DNA of 64,000 bases from Flavisolibacter longurius (GTDB taxonomy: Bacteria > Bacteroidota > Bacteroidia > Chitinophagales > Chitinophagaceae). The stretch spans positions 124,001 through 188,000 of the forward strand of contig JABUMY010000007.1 of assembly GCA_013327885.1 (NCBI GenBank), written 5' to 3'. The notes under the pieces are model-generated. The model was not told the origin of the DNA. It searched no databases and saw nothing but the letters and a program-made list of their open reading frames with translations. The position numbers and the translations under genes are program-made. Positions 60,601-64,000 of the stretch are shown here, in pieces (the stretch's first letter is position 1; every line of letters begins with the position of its first letter).

Positions 60601-63420
60601 ATGATTGGAAGAATTCTCGTGTCGGCGTTGTTGGTAGTGATCGCAGCCAGGTCAGGGGCACAGCAATTCGGCGCCTTTCCGCCTTCCACACGCTGGCAGA
60701 AGATCGACAGCGATACGGCAAGAGTCATTTTTGACGCCAAGGTTTCGCCACAGGCCCAGCGAATTGCGGCCATTCTTCACCGGATGATGCAGGAAAACAG
60801 AGCCTCGCTGGGTGGTGCTGTTCGCAAGATCCATGTGCTGCTTCACCCCAACACCACAGAAGCCAATGGCTATGTGGCCATGGGGCCATTTCGCAGCGAA
60901 TACTACCTGCTGCCACCTTCCAACATTTTTGCTTCCGGCGCCACGCCCTGGAACGAAGACCTGGCCGTACACGAATACCGCCATGTACAGCAATTCAGCA
61001 ATTTCAACAAGGGTCTTTCGAAAGTAGCAGGTTTTATTTTTGGCCAGCAGGGACAGGCGCTTTTTAATGCGCTGGCTGTGCCCAACTGGTTTTGGGAAGG
61101 CGATGCCGTACACAGCGAAACGGCACTAACGGTGCAGGGCAGGGGCAGATCGCCTTATTTTTTTAACGGCTTTCGTGCGCTGTGGCAGGACGGCCGTGAT
61201 TACAACTGGATGAAGCTGCGCAACGGCTCCTTGAAAGATTATGTTCCCAATCATTACCAACTCGGTTACCTGCTGACAAACTATGGCTACCTGCAAAACG
61301 GGCAGGGGTTCTGGGGCAAGGTCACGGATGATGCCGTCAGGTTTCGCATTCCTATTTACCCCTTTCAAAAAGCAATCAAGCAGGCCAGCGGCAGAGACTT
61401 TAAAACCTTTCGGGCAGAGGCTTTGCAGTTTTACAAAGAGGCCAGTGGCCTCAAGCAAACGACGGGTGTGCAGAGAGAAACGGTTAGTGATTTTCTTTTT
61501 CCAAAGATCATTGGGCAAGACTCTGTTCTTTACCTGAAAACCGCTTACAACAAGCTGCCTGCATTTTACGTAAAGGATAAAAAAGGCGAGCACCGCATCC
61601 GGCAGCGCAGCATCAGTTCGGAAGACTGGCTGGCATATTCCAATGGTGTGCTTGCGTACACGGCTTATGCCGTGCACCCACGCTGGGGATTGACCGATTA
61701 CAGTGATATTTATTTATTGGATATTACTACCAAAAAAGAAACAAAGCTTACAAGCCAGGGACGATATTTTACACCGGCTTTCAGCCCCAATGGGGAAACG
61801 CTGGCGGCTGTTGCTTATACCGATTCCGCCGAAAACGAATTACGGTTACTGAACAGGACTGGAAGGGTTTTGGAGAAGATTTCACCACCATCGGCAGGTG
61901 ATCTTTTTGTGCACCCGCAGTTTGTTTCCGATACCTCTCTTGTTGTGGCGGTTCGTCATGCCGATGCAACGATGTCATTACAATTGCTCACCGCCGGAAG
62001 GAGAGAAGGCGGGAGCCGTTTTCAGCCTTTGTTATTAGCCACCAACGCTATCCTGGGTTACCCGGTCGTACGGGGCAACAGGGTATATTTTGTTTCTTCA
62101 TTAACCGGCAGCGATAATATTTTTTCGTTGGATTTGTCGGGCCCTTTGCCGGCGGAAGACATACTACAGCACACCACCGAAACCACCGGCGCTTATTATC
62201 CTACGGTGTACCAAGACTCTTTGCTTTATTCGAACTTTACCAGCAATGGCTTTCGGCTGAAGGGAATAAACCTTACCAACACCAAACCTATTGAATTGAG
62301 CGCAGAAAGTTTCCAGCACCGCGAGGAGCCTTACACGGTGGCCCTGGATTCGGTAAACTACAACCTGCTCGATGCGGCCGGTGATGGTGATTATAAAGTG
62401 AAGCCTTATCGCAACAGCACGGGTCTGTTTAATTTTCACAGCCGGCAGATCAATTATTCCGATCCTGAAATTTCGGCCAGCCTCTTTAGCGACAATATCC
62501 TGAATACGTTTAGCAACGAGATCTTTTACCGTTACAATTCGAATGAGTCATCGCATGGATTTGGTTTCAACACTTATTACGGTGCATTGTTTCCTGTGCT
62601 GAACGGCGGTTTTACGTATACGGCTAACCGTACACGCCGAACAAATACCGGAACGATCAGGCTCGATCAAAAAGAATTGCGTGCAGGATATTACGTTCCG
62701 CTGAATTTCTCAAGGGGGAAAACCTTTAAATCGTTGGTTTTTGGAAATGATTTTGTTTACAACGAAACAACGCCGGTGGGTGACAGCCGGAATGAGGACA
62801 GCGGAATCTCATCTACCTATCTACAGCATTTCCTGCAATGGTCGCAGCAGTTGCCTAGAGCGGTACAGCACATCTTTCCACGGTTTGCTTATACCGTCAA
62901 TCTTTCGCACCGGCACCTGCTCTCTGAAAAAGGATTTCAGTTCCTGGGTGGTGCCACGGTGGCACTGCCTTCCATAAAAAACCACAGCCTTGTGCTGGGC
63001 GCCAACTGGCAGGAAACGGATACGGATACGTCGAATGTTGTTTTCAGCAACCGGTTTGCCAATTCCCGCGGCTATAGCGATTATTATTTTGCCCGCATGT
63101 GGCGACTGACTGCCAACTACCACATGCCGCTTTTTTACCCTGACTGGGGAGTTGGAAACCTCATTTATTTTTTGCGGGTGCGAAGCAATGTTTTTTACGA
63201 CTATACAAGGGTGTATGCACGGAACATTAAGCAGCAGTGGGAGCAGCGCAGTGTAGGCGGGGAGGTTTATTTTGATACAAAGGTCTGGAATGCCTTGCCG
63301 GTGAGTTTTGGGCTGCGGGTGTCAAGGCTGCTGGACAGGGATTTTTCGGGAACGCGGCCAGCGGGGAGTACGGTGTTTGAGTTTGTGTTACCGGTGGGGT
63401 TGATACCGTCGGGGCGGTAG
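60601..63420 (+). CDS. Surface protein: HExxH metallopeptidase, TolB-like propeller and predicted outer-membrane barrel (939 aa)
   Basis: Signal peptide MIGRILVSALLVVIAARSGA. Residues about 50-280 form a gluzincin-like zone: H124-E-Y-R-H128 (HExxH) and E166 in NWFWEGDA, the typical third ligand. About 300-600 is a TolB-like propeller (FTPAFSPNGETLAAVAYTDS, VVRGNRVYFVSSLTGSDNIF). The remainder (about 620-939) is beta-rich with alternating aromatics (YNSNESSHGFGFNTYYGALF, GSTVFEFVLPVGLIPSGR), a barrel-like end. Probably an outer-membrane-anchored peptidase; no substrate known. Confidence 0.82.
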   Translation: MIGRILVSALLVVIAARSGAQQFGAFPPSTRWQKIDSDTARVIFDAKVSPQAQRIAAILHRMMQENRASLGGAVRKIHVLLHPNTTEANGYVAMGPFRSEYYLLPPSNIFASGATPWNEDLAVHEYRHVQQFSNFNKGLSKVAGFIFGQQGQALFNALAVPNWFWEGDAVHSETALTVQGRGRSPYFFNGFRALWQDGRDYNWMKLRNGSLKDYVPNHYQLGYLLTNYGYLQNGQGFWGKVTDDAVRFRIPIYPFQKAIKQASGRDFKTFRAEALQFYKEASGLKQTTGVQRETVSDFLFPKIIGQDSVLYLKTAYNKLPAFYVKDKKGEHRIRQRSISSEDWLAYSNGVLAYTAYAVHPRWGLTDYSDIYLLDITTKKETKLTSQGRYFTPAFSPNGETLAAVAYTDSAENELRLLNRTGRVLEKISPPSAGDLFVHPQFVSDTSLVVAVRHADATMSLQLLTAGRREGGSRFQPLLLATNAILGYPVVRGNRVYFVSSLTGSDNIFSLDLSGPLPAEDILQHTTETTGAYYPTVYQDSLLYSNFTSNGFRLKGINLTNTKPIELSAESFQHREEPYTVALDSVNYNLLDAAGDGDYKVKPYRNSTGLFNFHSRQINYSDPEISASLFSDNILNTFSNEIFYRYNSNESSHGFGFNTYYGALFPVLNGGFTYTANRTRRTNTGTIRLDQKELRAGYYVPLNFSRGKTFKSLVFGNDFVYNETTPVGDSRNEDSGISSTYLQHFLQWSQQLPRAVQHIFPRFAYTVNLSHRHLLSEKGFQFLGGATVALPSIKNHSLVLGANWQETDTDTSNVVFSNRFANSRGYSDYYFARMWRLTANYHMPLFYPDWGVGNLIYFLRVRSNVFYDYTRVYARNIKQQWEQRSVGGEVYFDTKVWNALPVSFGLRVSRLLDRDFSGTRPAGSTVFEFVLPVGLIPSGR

Positions 63421-64000
63421 ATTGATTGTGTTGTTTTTTGTCGTTTTGTTTGTTTTAGGTTGGTCCTTCTTTCCTGTAATTTGTTTTCCACCTTTTCTCT
63501 CCCGAAAAGGTGGAGCCAAAAGTTCAAGGAAAAAGTAAACGCTCCGCTGCTTTTTCCAGGGCCAGCGCACAAAGGTCATTCATTACAGGTTGCACTAGTC
63601 GCTGTAAGTAATCGTTCTCTTTCGTTACAGCATAAAGAAGCATTAGTTCATGCCCAATAAAGCGCTGGTCCAGTGAGCTTAGGGAAATATTTAGGAGTGC
63701 AGTTTCTGATTTTAGAATTGAACATTGCACATTGTCTATTGCACATTTGTATATACGCGTTGATCGCAGCTTACGATTAGCGAAAAGTACATCACCCGAT
63801 AAAGGTCGTGGCAACAAAAACAGAAATGAAGCTGTTTCGGAATTACCTTTTTCTTTTCAAGCCCGGAGGGCTTCAATGTGAATAGCGCCGGGTGAAACCC
63901 GGTGTATAGATTGTATTGATGAGACCAGAACCCCGAATGGGGTTCAATGTTTAATGGCAACCTGCACTTCAACGGTTTCCATAACACCGAATGAATTCCC
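63421..64000. repeat. Repeat-rich intergenic end of the window
   Basis: Palindromes agcccggagggct (63860-63872), ccgggtgaaacccgg (63888-63902) and aaccccgaatggggtt (63929-63944), with gggcttcaatgtgaata and ggggttcaatgtttaat after the first and third as related tails. They resemble the dispersed intergenic repeats common in Bacteroidota. A minus-strand frame (63524-63817, 97 aa) overlaps short A+T repeats such as cattgcacattg and is not supported strongly; its C-terminal half (NDYLQRLVQPVMND) may be a gene remnant. Confidence 0.5.

Noticed and set aside
63524-63817. 97-residue minus-strand frame
   Set aside because: Its first third is made of short intergenic repeat words; only the last part looks protein-like, so it is described as a possible remnant rather than a gene.
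1-64000. tRNA, rRNA, insertion sequence or prophage genes
   Set aside because: None was recognised on either strand; A+T-rich and repeat-rich stretches contain no transposase, integrase or tRNA-like cloverleaf that I could identify.

Overview
This window looks like chromosomal DNA of a Bacteroidota bacterium, most likely class Chitinophagia (Chitinophagaceae-like). The evidence is a type IX secretion C-terminal sorting domain, many short lipoproteins and DUF6089/DUF481-type outer-membrane barrels, a DUF3667 protein, a PASTA protein beside ddl, Bacteroidota-type promoter boxes (TAnnTTTG), scarce Shine-Dalgarno sequences and a G+C near 50%. No rRNA, tRNA, CRISPR array, insertion sequence or prophage was seen.

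Layout. 0-7 kb: end of rimO, then ddl, a three-PASTA membrane protein and a rhodanese, followed by a cluster of GC-rich palindromes, a DUF3667 zinc-ribbon protein and an APC permease. 7-12 kb: a formaldehyde-dehydrogenase-like zinc alcohol dehydrogenase with a small partner, then an overlapping three-gene signalling operon (RsbQ-like hydrolase, PAS histidine kinase, single-domain response regulator). 12-14 kb: an MscS channel behind a cyanophycinase gene split by one in-frame TAA. 14-28 kb: envelope and scavenging genes (Cu-Zn superoxide dismutase, SDR, SMP-30-like lactonase, ZU5 lipoprotein, M23 peptidase, glycerophosphodiesterase, DinB-like protein, subclass B1 metallo-beta-lactamase, DUF1080 hydrolase) among secreted proteins of unknown function. 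28-33 kb: a CHASE3 kinase, and a PAS kinase of the NarL partner class behind a thioredoxin-fold protein. 33-48 kb: secreted unknowns, a YSC84-like protein, DUF72, an ankyrin protein, two serine beta-lactamase-fold hydrolases, a T9SS cargo protein and small membrane proteins.

48-52 kb is the most unusual stretch. A single A+T-rich gene (49262-51265) joins an N-terminal GHKL ATPase to a C-terminal RecB-like PD-(D/E)XK nuclease. REP-like hairpins flank it on both sides and a Doc toxin-antitoxin pair lies beside it. I read it as a candidate one-gene nucleic-acid-targeting defence system, and I do not recognise a named system with this architecture.

52-64 kb: ahcY divergent from an Lrp/AsnC regulator, two exported ferritin-like proteins, a fasciclin / RskA-type anti-sigma / ECF sigma module reminiscent of mycobacterial SigK-RskA-MPT70/83, an L,D-transpeptidase, a SIMPL protein, and a 939-residue surface protein combining an HExxH metallopeptidase, a TolB-like propeller and an apparent outer-membrane barrel. 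The window ends in repeat-rich intergenic DNA.
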